Assembly (NCBI RefSeq): GCF_009834875.1
Contig: NZ_WVHT01000008.1
Span: forward strand, 62,001-126,000
Source: Hufsiella arboris
GTDB taxonomy: Bacteria; Bacteroidota; Bacteroidia; Sphingobacteriales; Sphingobacteriaceae
Direction of reading: 5' to 3'
Length of the DNA: 64,000 nt
The position numbers and the translations under genes are program-made. Under the pieces are notes generated by a model. That model made no database searches and was not told the origin of the DNA. It worked only from the letters and a program-made list of their open reading frames with translations. Of the stretch, positions 1-8,149 are shown in pieces; position 1 is the first letter of the stretch; each line of letters starts with the position of its first letter.

Positions 1-190
1 AAAGAAATATATAGAAGAGCTAAAAAAAGGCGATCGCGTAGTTACCACTGCTGGTATTCATGGTAAAATTATTGACATGAACGATACAACCTTTTTAATT
101 GAAGTTGAAGGTGGAACAAAAATCCGTTTTGAACGCTCATCGATTTCTTTAGAAGCATCAAAAGCGCTGAACGCTAACAAGCCGGCATAA
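1..190 (+). CDS. yajC: Preprotein translocase subunit YajC, C-terminal part
   Basis: An open frame runs in from the window edge (first whole codon at base 2) and stops at 188-190, giving 63 residues. The visible segment includes GDRVVTTAGIHGKI, the SH3-like core that follows the single membrane helix in YajC; the helix itself lies outside the window. YajC is an inner-membrane accessory of the SecDF-YajC holotranslocon, whose SecDF partner is also in this window (14224-17208). In Bacteroidota yajC often sits upstream of a YbbR-domain gene and coaE, which is the order seen here. Identification is confident from the short C-terminal motif and the gene order; the N-terminus cannot be judged. Confidence 0.85.
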   Translation, partial: KKYIEELKKGDRVVTTAGIHGKIIDMNDTTFLIEVEGGTKIRFERSSISLEASKALNANKPA

Positions 191-214
191 CATTGTCACA
201 GAAGTATCGTATTT

Positions 215-244
215 AATAGCGATGAACTAAAATTCATCGCTATT
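215..244 (+). terminator. Hairpin downstream of yajC
   Basis: A perfect 12-bp inverted repeat (AATAGCGATGAA, 6-nt loop, TTCATCGCTATT) begins 25 nt after the yajC stop. It is followed by a loose T/A run rather than a clean U tract, so it may protect the 3' end or assist the stronger terminator just downstream. Confidence 0.5.
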
Positions 245-251
245 ATTATTT

Positions 252-282
252 AAAAAAAGACGGATTGATCATCCGTTTTTTA
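252..282 (+). terminator. Rho-independent terminator after yajC
   Basis: The stem ACGGAT (260-265), loop TGATC and ATCCGT (271-276) is preceded by an A run and followed by TTTTTTATTTTT. This is a classic intrinsic terminator and separates yajC from the cdaR-like gene starting at 307. Confidence 0.75.
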
Positions 283-288
283 TTTTTG
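281..288 (+). promoter_or_regulatory. Possible Bacteroidota -7 element upstream of the cdaR-like gene
   Basis: TATTTTTG matches the Bacteroidota -7 consensus TAnnTTTG and lies 19 nt before the start codon at 307. It overlaps the U tract of the terminator, and I see no well-spaced upstream TTG/TTTG, so this is tentative. Confidence 0.25.
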
Positions 289-306
289 GTAAAAGCGAAG
301 TAGCCT

Positions 307-1251
307 ATGCCATTTCTTTCTTTAACTAAAACCGAACAACGAAGACTTTCGGTATTCGCAACCTGTTTAGGACTGGCGGTATTAACCTGGTTTTTCTTCG
401 CTTTGTCAGGTAAATATATTTACGAAGTTAAAACCAAAATAAATTATGTTGATCTGCCTGTTAACAGGGCATTTCATGCGTTACAATCGGATACGATCAA
501 ACTGCAGGTACAAAGTACGGGTTGGCACGTTTTACTTTCAAAATTCAGGGTGCATCCGCTGCCTGTCACCGTTAGCCTGAAAAATATCAGTAAACAGAGT
601 TTTGTCACCTTAAGTGATCAGCTGAAACGGATAGACGCACAGTTGCCCGCCGAAGAAACGGTTGTTGCCGTAATTCCTGATACCTTATATTACGATTTCA
701 CTTCCAGAACCATTAAGCGGGTGCCGGTTGTGCTGTCAAGCAATCTGCAGTTTAAAAAGCAATGGAACATAAGCAACAAGGCGGTGATAAAGCCTTCGTA
801 TGTGGTTGTAACTGGTCCTGAATCTGATTTAGCAAAAATTAAAGAATGGACAACTGATAGCGTGGTGCGTAAAAACGTATCATCAAATGTGAGATCGCAG
901 GTTATGCTGAGCCCTAGTCCGAGTGCCAATATCAGTATTTATCCGTCCTCTGTCGATGTGCTGATACCTGTCGATCAGTTCACCGAAAAAATTATTGAGG
1001 TCCCCTTAAAAGTAGTTAATCCGTCGGGCTTGAATGTGCGCGTCGTGCCGGAAAAAGTGTTTGTAAAAGTTCTTACGTCACTCCAGAACTATCAGAAAAT
1101 AACCAAAAATGTATTTACAGCAACAGTAGATCTCACCGATTGGGAGCGTTACCAATTGCCGCAATTACCTGTGCGTTTAACCAGGGAACCGGGGTTTACC
1201 AAGATTATCAGCACTGAACCGCAAACGGTTGACTTTATAGTTTACAAATAA
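307..1251 (+). CDS. CdaR/YbbR-like domain protein
   Basis: This 314-residue protein has one N-terminal membrane helix (about residues 15-35) followed by an extracytoplasmic region of repeated beta-rich YbbR-type segments, seen for example as VPLKVVNPSGLNVRVVPEKV around residues 225-250. YbbR-domain proteins are membrane anchored; in Firmicutes CdaR modulates the diadenylate cyclase CdaA, but that partner is not in this window, so a c-di-AMP role here is only inference. It lies between yajC and coaE, a recurrent Bacteroidota arrangement. The 13-nt gap to coaE suggests co-transcription. The family call rests on architecture and context rather than on a catalytic motif. Confidence 0.75.
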   Translation: MPFLSLTKTEQRRLSVFATCLGLAVLTWFFFALSGKYIYEVKTKINYVDLPVNRAFHALQSDTIKLQVQSTGWHVLLSKFRVHPLPVTVSLKNISKQSFVTLSDQLKRIDAQLPAEETVVAVIPDTLYYDFTSRTIKRVPVVLSSNLQFKKQWNISNKAVIKPSYVVVTGPESDLAKIKEWTTDSVVRKNVSSNVRSQVMLSPSPSANISIYPSSVDVLIPVDQFTEKIIEVPLKVVNPSGLNVRVVPEKVFVKVLTSLQNYQKITKNVFTATVDLTDWERYQLPQLPVRLTREPGFTKIISTEPQTVDFIVYK

Positions 1252-1264
1252 GTAAATCCTGTTA

Positions 1265-1843
1265 ATGAAAAAAATAGGTATTACGGGAGGAATTGGCAGC
1301 GGTAAAACGACGGTTTGCAAGTTTTTTGAGATACTTGGAATACCTGTTTTTTATGCAGATACCGCCGCAAAACAGGTTATGGATAGTGATCTACTGTTGA
1401 AATCAGGGCTAATTGATGCTTTTGGTAAGGATGTATTTAATCATGACGGTCTGAACCGCAAACATCTCGCAAATATTGTTTTTAATGACAAAGGCAAACT
1501 TCAATTACTGAATTCGCTTGTTCATCCTGCGGTTTTCAGGTCATTTGATGCATGGGTTGCCGGTCAAAATGCACCATACGTTTTAAAAGAAGCCGCCCTG
1601 CTTTTCGAAAGCGGATCATATAAAGCCTGTGACGAAACGATATTAGTCAAAGCGCCGCTGGAATTAAAGCTTAAGCGAGTAATTAAACGTGATTCCATTT
1701 CAGCAGAGGAAGTTAAGGCAAGGATGGACCGCCAAATGAGTGATCAGGAAAAAGCGAAGCTTTCCGGGCATTTAATTATTAACGACGAACTTAACCTGGT
1801 AATCCCTCAGGTTTTGAGCCTTCATCATTATTTTCTATCGTAA
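1265..1843 (+). CDS. coaE: Dephospho-CoA kinase
   Basis: CoaE phosphorylates the 3'-hydroxyl of dephospho-CoA with ATP, the last step of coenzyme A synthesis, in the cytoplasm. The N-terminus carries the P-loop GITGGIGSGKTT (residues 5-16), followed by the YADTAAKQV segment that corresponds to the substrate-binding region. The 192-residue length is typical of the family. It follows the YbbR-domain gene by 13 nt and its stop is 1 nt from the start of the next gene, so the three genes look like one transcription unit. Confidence is high. Confidence 0.96.
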   Translation: MKKIGITGGIGSGKTTVCKFFEILGIPVFYADTAAKQVMDSDLLLKSGLIDAFGKDVFNHDGLNRKHLANIVFNDKGKLQLLNSLVHPAVFRSFDAWVAGQNAPYVLKEAALLFESGSYKACDETILVKAPLELKLKRVIKRDSISAEEVKARMDRQMSDQEKAKLSGHLIINDELNLVIPQVLSLHHYFLS

Positions 1844-1844
1844 T

Positions 1845-2783
1845 ATGTCCCCTGATTTTCTTCAATTTAATGAATATGGGCTCTATTGTCTTGCCGGCGA
1901 CTTTTACCTCGATCCGTCAAAGCCTGTAAAAAATGCGGTTATATCGCATGCTCATGCCGATCATGCCGTTGCTGGAAACACTAATGTGTGGTGTACTCCG
2001 GAAACAGCCGCAATCATGAGGCATCGCTATAAAAAAAATGCGGGAGCTAATTTTAACGAGCGGAATTACGGTGATGAATTTATGATTAATGGGGTGCGTA
2101 TTCGCTTTTTGTCGGCCGGGCATATGCTGGGCTCCGCTCAGGTACTTATGACTTACCAGGGAACAAAATATCTTTATACGGGCGATTTAAAACTTCAGGC
2201 TGACAAAACCTGTGTGCCCGTTGAATGGGAAACGGCTGATGTGTTGATTACAGAAACCACATTTGCCCATCCGGAAGTAAAGCATCCCGATGTCACTTCT
2301 GAAATTGGCAAGCTCAGGGAAATAAAATATAACATTTTATTGGGAGCGTATGCTTTAGGTAAAAGCCAGCGACTGATAAACCTGATCAATGAACATGTGC
2401 CTGAGAAAAAGATATTGGTTCATCATTCAATTTTACCGATTAATAAAATCTATGAATCGTTTAATTTTCACCCCGGGGTTTATCAGCCTTACGACCGAAA
2501 GTTGATGAAAGCGGCCAATGAAGGCTACATCTATATCGTTCCACCTTTAACATTTAACAGTTATTTCCGGGCTGTAAATGTTTTGCGCATATTTGCCTCC
2601 GGATGGAAATCGCTGCAGCAACGCAATGATGCTGAGTTGTTTATATCTGATCATGTAGACTGGGATGATATTTTGGATACAGTAGAAACTGTGAGGCCGA
2701 CCGAAATTTGGACACTACACGGCAATGGTAACTTTTTAAGGGAACATTACGCTAACAGCTTACAGGTCAAAATACTAAATTAG
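1845..2783 (+). CDS. MBL-fold exonuclease of the DNA-ligase-associated type
   Basis: This is a 312-residue metallo-beta-lactamase fold protein. Metal-binding motifs are HAHADH (residues 35-40), H93 in SAGHMLGSAQ, D114 in YTGDLK and late histidines in DHVDWDD and WTLHG. The opening GLYCLAGDFYLDP and the spacing resemble the putative exonuclease family often encoded beside an ATP-dependent DNA ligase and helicase; no ligase gene lies nearby here. The fold is also shared with CPSF73-like RNA nucleases, so the substrate (DNA or RNA) is not settled by sequence. It starts 1 nt after coaE, and its stop overlaps the GTG start of a DUF5522 mini-protein. Confidence 0.8.
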   Translation: MSPDFLQFNEYGLYCLAGDFYLDPSKPVKNAVISHAHADHAVAGNTNVWCTPETAAIMRHRYKKNAGANFNERNYGDEFMINGVRIRFLSAGHMLGSAQVLMTYQGTKYLYTGDLKLQADKTCVPVEWETADVLITETTFAHPEVKHPDVTSEIGKLREIKYNILLGAYALGKSQRLINLINEHVPEKKILVHHSILPINKIYESFNFHPGVYQPYDRKLMKAANEGYIYIVPPLTFNSYFRAVNVLRIFASGWKSLQQRNDAELFISDHVDWDDILDTVETVRPTEIWTLHGNGNFLREHYANSLQVKILN

Positions 2784-2941
2784 TGCAGGCTACTACTTCC
2801 GACTTCTATTATGAAAATGGATTTATTGTTTTTACAGAGACATACCATCTGAAAAGAGGTTTTTGCTGTAAAAACGGGTGCAGGCACTGTCCCTGGAAAA
2901 AGCATCATTCCGGCAAAAACCGGAAACAGCAAAACAAATAA
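2783..2941 (+). CDS. DUF5522 Cys-rich mini-protein
   Basis: This 52-residue ORF has a GTG start whose first base is the last base of the exonuclease stop codon, so translation is probably coupled. It contains TETYHLKRGFCCKNGCRHCP (residues 18-37), the hallmark of DUF5522: a conserved aromatic/basic lead followed by four cysteines (28, 29, 33, 36). The C-terminal tail is basic and hydrophilic. The pattern suggests a small metal-binding or iron-sulfur-type knuckle, but no function is established to my knowledge. The frame is open upstream into the preceding gene, so a slightly longer start is possible, but no ATG is available in frame. It is easily missed because of its size. Confidence 0.8.
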   Translation: MQATTSDFYYENGFIVFTETYHLKRGFCCKNGCRHCPWKKHHSGKNRKQQNK

Positions 2942-2976
2942 AGAATTAAACTTTTTTAGTACTAATAACAGAACTT

Positions 2977-3423
2977 ATGGAACTTGAAAAAGAAATTGTT
3001 ACAGCGGGATTTAAAGACGAGTATCACAAAGGAGTTGTGAATATTATTTTTACATACAGCTGGATTACAACTCAGCTGAAAAAGCGTGTAGAGAAAAATC
3101 ACATCACATTGCAGCAATATAATATTTTAAGAATACTACGGGGACAGTATCCGCAGCCGGCCACGGTTAATTTGTTAAAAGAGCGTATGCTTGATAAAAT
3201 GTCGGATGCGTCCCGGATTGTTGAGCGCCTGGTGCAAAAGGGACTGGTAGCACGTTGTACCAATCAAACAGACCGCCGTGCTGTAGATATCAGCATTTCG
3301 GAAAAGGGACTGAACCTGCTTGAAAAACTTGATCCTGAAATGGGTGGTGATTTGCTTTTAAGCCGCTTAACCGAGCAGGAAGTTAATTCATTAAACGTAT
3401 TGCTCGATAAGCTTAGAGGCTGA
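2977..3423 (+). CDS. MarR-family transcriptional regulator
   Basis: This 148-residue protein shows the MarR winged-helix layout: an N-terminal dimerisation helix, ITLQQYNILRIL leading into the helix-turn-helix, the recognition part SDASRIVERLVQKGLVAR (about residues 77-94), and the wing with the characteristic DRRAVDISISEKG (about residues 100-112). MarR proteins are dimeric repressors or activators, often of efflux, stress or degradation genes, responding to small ligands or oxidation. No obvious divergent target is present: the upstream gene is co-directional and the downstream ZIP gene is convergent, with stop codons abutting at 3423/3424. It may therefore act in trans. The family is certain and the regulon unknown. 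Confidence 0.92.
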   Translation: MELEKEIVTAGFKDEYHKGVVNIIFTYSWITTQLKKRVEKNHITLQQYNILRILRGQYPQPATVNLLKERMLDKMSDASRIVERLVQKGLVARCTNQTDRRAVDISISEKGLNLLEKLDPEMGGDLLLSRLTEQEVNSLNVLLDKLRG

Positions 3424-4131
3424 TTATAACAAAAATCCTATCAGCGCTATTGAAACGCCGGATAAAACGGCAATCAGTTTTTTCCGGTTAAAATGGTGAT
3501 CAACGCTCGACTCAAATAAAATAGTTGTTGAGATGTGAAGGAATATACCGATTACTACCGCCATTATCCTTCCGAAATAATTTGTGAGATTTAAAATGGA
3601 TCCCTCGCTAAGAGCATGACTCAGCAAATATCCCGTTGGAGACATAAGTCCGAACAAAACAATCAAAAAAATGATCTTATTCTTACCCACATGGCTTTGC
3701 ACCAGAACACTCGCCAAGGCAAATGAAGCAGGAATGTGATGAAGCGCAATACCAAATACTAACTCGTTCTGATGCCCTTCCGCCAGCGGCATTCCTTCAA
3801 GGAAAGCATGCAGGCATAAGCTCACCATAATGCCCCATGGAAATGCCGGGGAATGTGAATGAGCGTGAACATGGCCGTGCTCAATACCGTCAGAAAATTG
3901 TTCAAGTACAATCTGGAACAGAAATCCTCCCAGCACATATAAGCCGATTGTCGGGTCGTCAGTATGGAAAACTTCCGGCATCAGGTGTATTGCTGTAATC
4001 GAAAAGAGGTATGCACCGCTAAACGACAAAAGCAGTTTCAGTTGTTTTGACGCGTCTTTTTTGAAAAGAAATATTGATATCCCGCCTATAAAGCAGCTTA
4101 AAAATAAAAGGATCAGTTTCCAGTACTCCAT
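3424..4131 (-). CDS. ZIP-family divalent metal transporter
   Basis: This 235-residue polytopic membrane protein has a His-rich cytoplasmic loop (EHGHVHAHSHS, residues 85-94) and the two ZIP signature helices, HAFLEGMPLAEG (108-119) and HHIPASFALA (131-140), which form the binuclear metal site. ZIP proteins carry zinc, iron or manganese into the cytoplasm; which metal applies here cannot be read from sequence. It is the third gene of a minus-strand operon and its start overlaps the end of the PAP2 gene by 19 nt, indicating translational coupling. The Glu of the usual HxxPEG motif in the second helix is Ala-Ser here, a variation that may affect metal choice. Confidence 0.9.
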   Translation of the reverse strand: MEYWKLILLFLSCFIGGISIFLFKKDASKQLKLLLSFSGAYLFSITAIHLMPEVFHTDDPTIGLYVLGGFLFQIVLEQFSDGIEHGHVHAHSHSPAFPWGIMVSLCLHAFLEGMPLAEGHQNELVFGIALHHIPASFALASVLVQSHVGKNKIIFLIVLFGLMSPTGYLLSHALSEGSILNLTNYFGRIMAVVIGIFLHISTTILFESSVDHHFNRKKLIAVLSGVSIALIGFLL

Positions 4132-4694
4132 TGTTTATCCCTTTGTATAGCAAGAAAAATAGTTCCGGTAATATAACCAATCAATGCGCCTAACAAGCCG
4201 CCAACGGTAACATCCACCGGATAGTGAACGCCGACATATACCTGTGCAAAACAAATAGACGCCGCCCAGAATAAAGCCAGCGGCGTAATCCATTTCCACT
4301 TGTGGCGGAAAACAGTTACCAGGAACACGGCAATAGCAAAATGGTTAGCCGCATGTGACGACGGAAAGCTAAAACCTGTACCGCAGCCGGCAATAGCACG
4401 TACCATCTGGTTTATTGAAGGATCGTTGCATGGACGAAGCCGGTGGATAAGCGGTTTGATCATGCTGGCGCTGCTCATGTCTGCCAGTGCAAAGGTGATC
4501 AGCAGGAAGACAATCAGCATGATACCTTTTTTTTCGTAATTGCGGATAAAAAACACAACGAGGAAAAGATATAACGGCGTCCAGAAATACCGGTTGCGAA
4601 GAAATGGCATCAGCCAGTCGAAAAATGGATTTGACAAGCCTCTGTTGATTGCAAAAAACAGCTGCTGGTCGAATTGCATAATATGTTCAATCAT
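4113..4694 (-). CDS. PAP2-family phosphatase
   Basis: This 193-residue integral membrane protein has about five or six helices and the PAP2 phosphatase motifs: KPLIHRLRP (residues 80-88), FPSSHAANH (110-118) and QVYVGVHYPVD (151-161) with catalytic His157 and Asp161. Relatives dephosphorylate phosphatidic acid, phosphatidylglycerophosphate or undecaprenyl diphosphate at the membrane surface. The usual Ser-Arg that opens the third motif is Ala-Gln here, though the nucleophilic and acid/base histidines are retained. It overlaps the upstream methyltransferase by 8 nt and the downstream ZIP gene by 19 nt. A lipid or undecaprenyl-PP role is inference. Confidence 0.88.
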   Translation of the reverse strand: MIEHIMQFDQQLFFAINRGLSNPFFDWLMPFLRNRYFWTPLYLFLVVFFIRNYEKKGIMLIVFLLITFALADMSSASMIKPLIHRLRPCNDPSINQMVRAIAGCGTGFSFPSSHAANHFAIAVFLVTVFRHKWKWITPLALFWAASICFAQVYVGVHYPVDVTVGGLLGALIGYITGTIFLAIQRDKQWSTGN

Positions 4695-5424
4695 ATTTTT
4701 TATGGCAAATAAGGATCAGGCGGTCGGATTTATTTTCGTCATACTCATTCAATGAGTAATCTCCAAAATGATCGGTAATGGCAAAGCCGCTTACGTCAAG
4801 CAGCCTTTGAAACTCAGGCAGGCAGAATACCTTAACTTCCTCTTTGAATGTGTAGTCTTTATTGCGATGTTCAAAAGAGATCGTTTTTACAATCTTATCA
4901 GCGACTCTTTTTTTGGTGATATAAAAATCAATCCCATCAATTGACTTAACTTCTTGCGGCGATAAATTGCGGATAATTTTCTGGCAGTTAAAATAGTCAA
5001 GCACTAGCAAACCATCCTTTTTAAGCGATTTGCGCATTGTTTTCAATGCCGTTACATGCTCTTTCTGCGTTTCGAAATATCCAAAGCTGGTAAAAAGATT
5101 CAACGCGATATCAAAGTAATTTATATAAAACAGGTATCGCATATCGTGCACAAAAAAATGCAGTTGCCGGCTTTCAAATTGTTTCGCGTAATTAATATTG
5201 GGAAGGGAAAGATCAATGCCGGTAACATCATAGCCCTTTTTATTCAGATAAACCGAATGGCGTCCCCGCCCGCAGCCTACGTCAAGCAAAAGAGAATCTG
5301 AAGTCGGATTAAGGTGTGCAAACAGGTTGTCAATAAAAAATTCGGCTTCTTCATCGTTTCGCTGGTTGTATAGAATATGATAATATGGGGAGTTAAACCA
5401 GTTTTGAAACCACTTACGAGACAT
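4687..5424 (-). CDS. Class I SAM-dependent methyltransferase
   Basis: This 245-residue protein has methyltransferase motif I LLDVGCGRGRHSVYL (about residues 46-60), then GYDVTGIDLS carrying the acidic residue at the end of strand 2, and IALNLFTSFGYF as motif IV. It belongs to the broad class I (Rossmann-like) family; the substrate cannot be deduced. It is the first gene of the minus-strand operon with PAP2 phosphatase and ZIP transporter. The divergent glmM start lies about 110 nt away, so both promoters share that gap. Enzyme class is sure, specificity unknown. Confidence 0.88.
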   Translation of the reverse strand: MSRKWFQNWFNSPYYHILYNQRNDEEAEFFIDNLFAHLNPTSDSLLLDVGCGRGRHSVYLNKKGYDVTGIDLSLPNINYAKQFESRQLHFFVHDMRYLFYINYFDIALNLFTSFGYFETQKEHVTALKTMRKSLKKDGLLVLDYFNCQKIIRNLSPQEVKSIDGIDFYITKKRVADKIVKTISFEHRNKDYTFKEEVKVFCLPEFQRLLDVSGFAITDHFGDYSLNEYDENKSDRLILICHKKYD

Positions 5425-5482
5425 ACCGGAATTAATTTATAGCAGCAGCAAATATAGTAATTAAGCTAAATGGTTTTGTTTG

Positions 5483-5512
5483 TTGAAGCGTAGGCCATTT
5501 TTTTTAATTTTG
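5483..5512 (+). promoter_or_regulatory. Bacteroidota-type promoter for glmM
   Basis: TTG (5483-5485), a 19-nt spacer and TAATTTTG (5505-5512) match the Bacteroidota sigma-ABfr consensus (TTTG/TTG, 19-21 nt, TAnnTTTG). The predicted transcript start is about 10-15 nt before the GTG start at 5533, giving a very short leader. Confidence 0.5.
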
Positions 5513-5532
5513 CTGGATATAATTTATAACAC

Positions 5533-6918
5533 GTGACGTTAATCAAGTCTATCTCCGGAATCAGGGGAACAATAGGGGGTACTGCTGGAAACGGGTTTAC
5601 ACCAATCGACATCGTAAAATTTACAACTGCCTTTGGTAAATGGGTGATTAAAAATACGGGGAATCCAAAAATCGTACTTGGGCGTGATGCACGCCTCTCG
5701 GGTGAAATGGTGAGGAACCTGGTGGTAGGCTCTTTGCAAAGTATCGGAGTAGATGTAATTGATCTTGGATTATCTACAACACCAACAGTTGAGCTTGCTG
5801 TACCAATGGAACAAGCCGGAGGAGGTATTATTTTAACTGCAAGTCATAATCCTAAGCAATGGAATGCTTTGAAGCTTTTAAACGCAGATGGTGAATTCCT
5901 GAACGATGCAGCCGGAAAGGAAGTTCTTGAGATTGCGGAAGAGGATATTGAATTCGCCGAGGTAAGCAATCTAGGTAAAATAACGTTTGACGATACGTAT
6001 ATCCAAAAACATATCGATCATATTTTAAAGTTGAAGCTGGTTGACGTTGAAGCGATCCGTAAAGCAGATTTTTCTATCGTAATTGATTGCGTTAATTCAA
6101 CTGGTGGTATTTTTGTTCCGGCGCTTCTTAAGGCTCTGGGAGTTACTGAAGTCCATGAGCTTTTTTGCGAGCCGGATGGTAATTTTCCACATAATCCGGA
6201 ACCGCTTCCGGAAAATCTAATTTCACTTTCGCAGGAAGTAGTTCGGAAAAAAGCAGATCTGGGTATTGCTGTCGACCCGGACGTTGACCGCCTATGCTTT
6301 GTTTGTGAAGACGGAGCGATGTTCGGCGAAGAATATACGCTGGTAGCTGTGGCTGATTATGTTTTACAGCATACGCCTGGCAACACGGTTTCAAACCTGT
6401 CTTCCACCCGTGCGCTTCGTGATGTTACCGAAAAGCATGGGCAAACTTATAATGCGGCCGCGGTTGGTGAAGTTAACGTGGTGACCAAAATGAAGGAGAC
6501 TCAAACCGTGATAGGTGGCGAAGGAAATGGAGGGATTATTTATCCTGAGTCTCATTACGGAAGGGATGCGTTGGTAGGTATCGCTTTGTTTTTAACGCAT
6601 CTGGCAAAATATGGCAGATCTGTATCACAATTAAGAAGTACTTATCCTGGTTATTTTATTTCTAAAAATAAAATAACCCTTACGGCGGATATGGACATTG
6701 ACATGTTGCTGAAAAAAGTAGAAAATAAATACAAAAAGCAGCCTTACTCGACAATTGACGGACTTAAAATTGAATTTGATAAGGAATGGGTTCACTTGCG
6801 CAGATCGAACACAGAACCTATCATACGGATATATTCAGAAGCAAGTTCGGAAACAACAGCTAACAGCCTGGCTAATAAAATCATTTCAGATATTAAAGAG
6901 ATATTGGGAAAGAGTTAA
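5533..6918 (+). CDS. glmM: Phosphoglucosamine mutase
   Basis: This 461-residue alpha-D-phosphohexomutase converts glucosamine-6-phosphate to glucosamine-1-phosphate on the way to UDP-GlcNAc for peptidoglycan and LPS. The start is GTG and the protein opens directly with the family's SISGIRGTIGG. The phosphoserine loop TASHNP (Ser104), the metal-binding DPDVDR and the phosphate-binding RSNTEPIIRIYSE near residue 430 are all present. A phosphomannomutase/phosphoglucomutase activity cannot be ruled out because the superfamily shares these motifs, but GlmM is the usual assignment for this Bacteroidota form. It is followed after 18 nt by a cysteine desulfurase. Confidence 0.85.
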   Translation: MTLIKSISGIRGTIGGTAGNGFTPIDIVKFTTAFGKWVIKNTGNPKIVLGRDARLSGEMVRNLVVGSLQSIGVDVIDLGLSTTPTVELAVPMEQAGGGIILTASHNPKQWNALKLLNADGEFLNDAAGKEVLEIAEEDIEFAEVSNLGKITFDDTYIQKHIDHILKLKLVDVEAIRKADFSIVIDCVNSTGGIFVPALLKALGVTEVHELFCEPDGNFPHNPEPLPENLISLSQEVVRKKADLGIAVDPDVDRLCFVCEDGAMFGEEYTLVAVADYVLQHTPGNTVSNLSSTRALRDVTEKHGQTYNAAAVGEVNVVTKMKETQTVIGGEGNGGIIYPESHYGRDALVGIALFLTHLAKYGRSVSQLRSTYPGYFISKNKITLTADMDIDMLLKKVENKYKKQPYSTIDGLKIEFDKEWVHLRRSNTEPIIRIYSEASSETTANSLANKIISDIKEILGKS

Positions 6919-6936
6919 TACTCGCCCGGAAAAATA

Positions 6937-8082
6937 ATGAATATGCGTGTTTACTTAGATAATGCAGCGACCACCCCGCTAGATAAAGAAGTACTGAAGG
7001 AAATGTACCAGGTTATGGAGAGCCAATACGGCAATCCATCGTCTATACATGCTCATGGGCGCGAAGTGCGTACTGTTATTGAAAAAGCACGCAAAACCGT
7101 TGCTGGTTTATTAAATGCGGCTCCTTCAGAAATATTTTTCACTTCAGGAGGTACAGAAGCCGATAATATGGCGATACGCTGCGGTATTATCGATCACAAA
7201 ATAAAACATGCGATAACTTCACGTACCGAACACCACGCCGTTGTTCATACGCTGGAAGCGATGGAAAAAAGCGAGATGATTCAACTTGACTTCGTAAATG
7301 TCGATTCGAAGGGGAATATTGATTTCGACCACCTGGAGCAACTGTTACAAAAAGATACCGAAAGAAGTTTTGTCTCATTGATGCATGCTAATAATGAGAT
7401 CGGTACGCTGACTGATATAGAGCGGGTTGGCGAGCTCTGTGAAAAATACGACGCCTTGTTCCATTGCGATACTGTACAAACAATGGGACATTATCGTCAT
7501 GACCTCAGTAAACTGAAGGTTCATTTCGTTGTTTGTGCTGCTCACAAGCTTCACGGGCCTAAGGGTGTAGGCTTTATTTACATCAACCATCGTGTTAAGA
7601 TAAAGCCGATGATTTTTGGCGGCTCTCAGGAACGCAACATGCGCGGAGGAACGGAAAATGTGTATGGAATAGTTGGCCTCGCAAAAGCAATGCAAATGGC
7701 ATATTCAGATATGGATGAACACCAGGCACATATTCAGCAGCTAAAAAGCTATATGAAATCTGAGCTGGAGAAAAACATACCTGGTATCGAATTTAATGGC
7801 GAAACGGATTCCGATAAAAGTTTGTATACCGTGCTGAACGTTTCGTTCCCGGAAATGGACATGGCAGATATGCTTTTATTCAATCTTGATATATCTGGCA
7901 TTTCCGCCTCCGGGGGCAGCGCCTGCAGTTCCGGTACAAATATCGGATCGCATGTTTTATCGGCCATTGGAACTAATCCAAACAGGCCATCTGTACGCTT
8001 CTCCTTTAGTAAATTTAATACGAAAGAGGAAATTGATTACACAATCAATAAAATAAAAGAAGTTTGCCTTGTAAATGCGTAA
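6937..8082 (+). CDS. Cysteine desulfurase (NifS/IscS type)
   Basis: This PLP enzyme of 381 residues removes sulfur from cysteine as a protein persulfide for Fe-S clusters, thiolated tRNA or cofactors. Visible features are YLDNAATTPLD near the N-terminus, the PLP lysine in AAHKLHGPKG (Lys204) and the persulfide cysteine in GGSACSSGT (Cys330). The short loop around Cys330 with SACSSG is typical of group I (IscS/NifS-like) enzymes. No iscU, sufBCD or other cluster assembly gene is adjacent, so it is more likely a general or tRNA-thiolation sulfur donor than part of a local operon. A second in-frame ATG two codons in (6943) could also be the start. Confidence 0.93.
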   Translation: MNMRVYLDNAATTPLDKEVLKEMYQVMESQYGNPSSIHAHGREVRTVIEKARKTVAGLLNAAPSEIFFTSGGTEADNMAIRCGIIDHKIKHAITSRTEHHAVVHTLEAMEKSEMIQLDFVNVDSKGNIDFDHLEQLLQKDTERSFVSLMHANNEIGTLTDIERVGELCEKYDALFHCDTVQTMGHYRHDLSKLKVHFVVCAAHKLHGPKGVGFIYINHRVKIKPMIFGGSQERNMRGGTENVYGIVGLAKAMQMAYSDMDEHQAHIQQLKSYMKSELEKNIPGIEFNGETDSDKSLYTVLNVSFPEMDMADMLLFNLDISGISASGGSACSSGTNIGSHVLSAIGTNPNRPSVRFSFSKFNTKEEIDYTINKIKEVCLVNA

Positions 8083-8102
8083 ATCTTTTTAATTAACGAA
8101 AA

Positions 8103-8119
8103 CTGGCATTGTTATAGCA
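8103..8119 (+). promoter_or_regulatory. Possible sigma-54 promoter
   Basis: CTGGCATTGTTATAGCA has the invariant GG-N10-GC spacing of a sigma-54 -24/-12 promoter (GG at 8105-8106, GC at 8117-8118), with TTGC replaced by TAGC. A start about 12 nt downstream of the GC would give a leader of some 20 nt before the ATG at 8150. No enhancer-binding regulator is nearby. Confidence 0.35.
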
Positions 8120-8149
8120 TCATGTTTAACACATCTAAAAACAACTACT

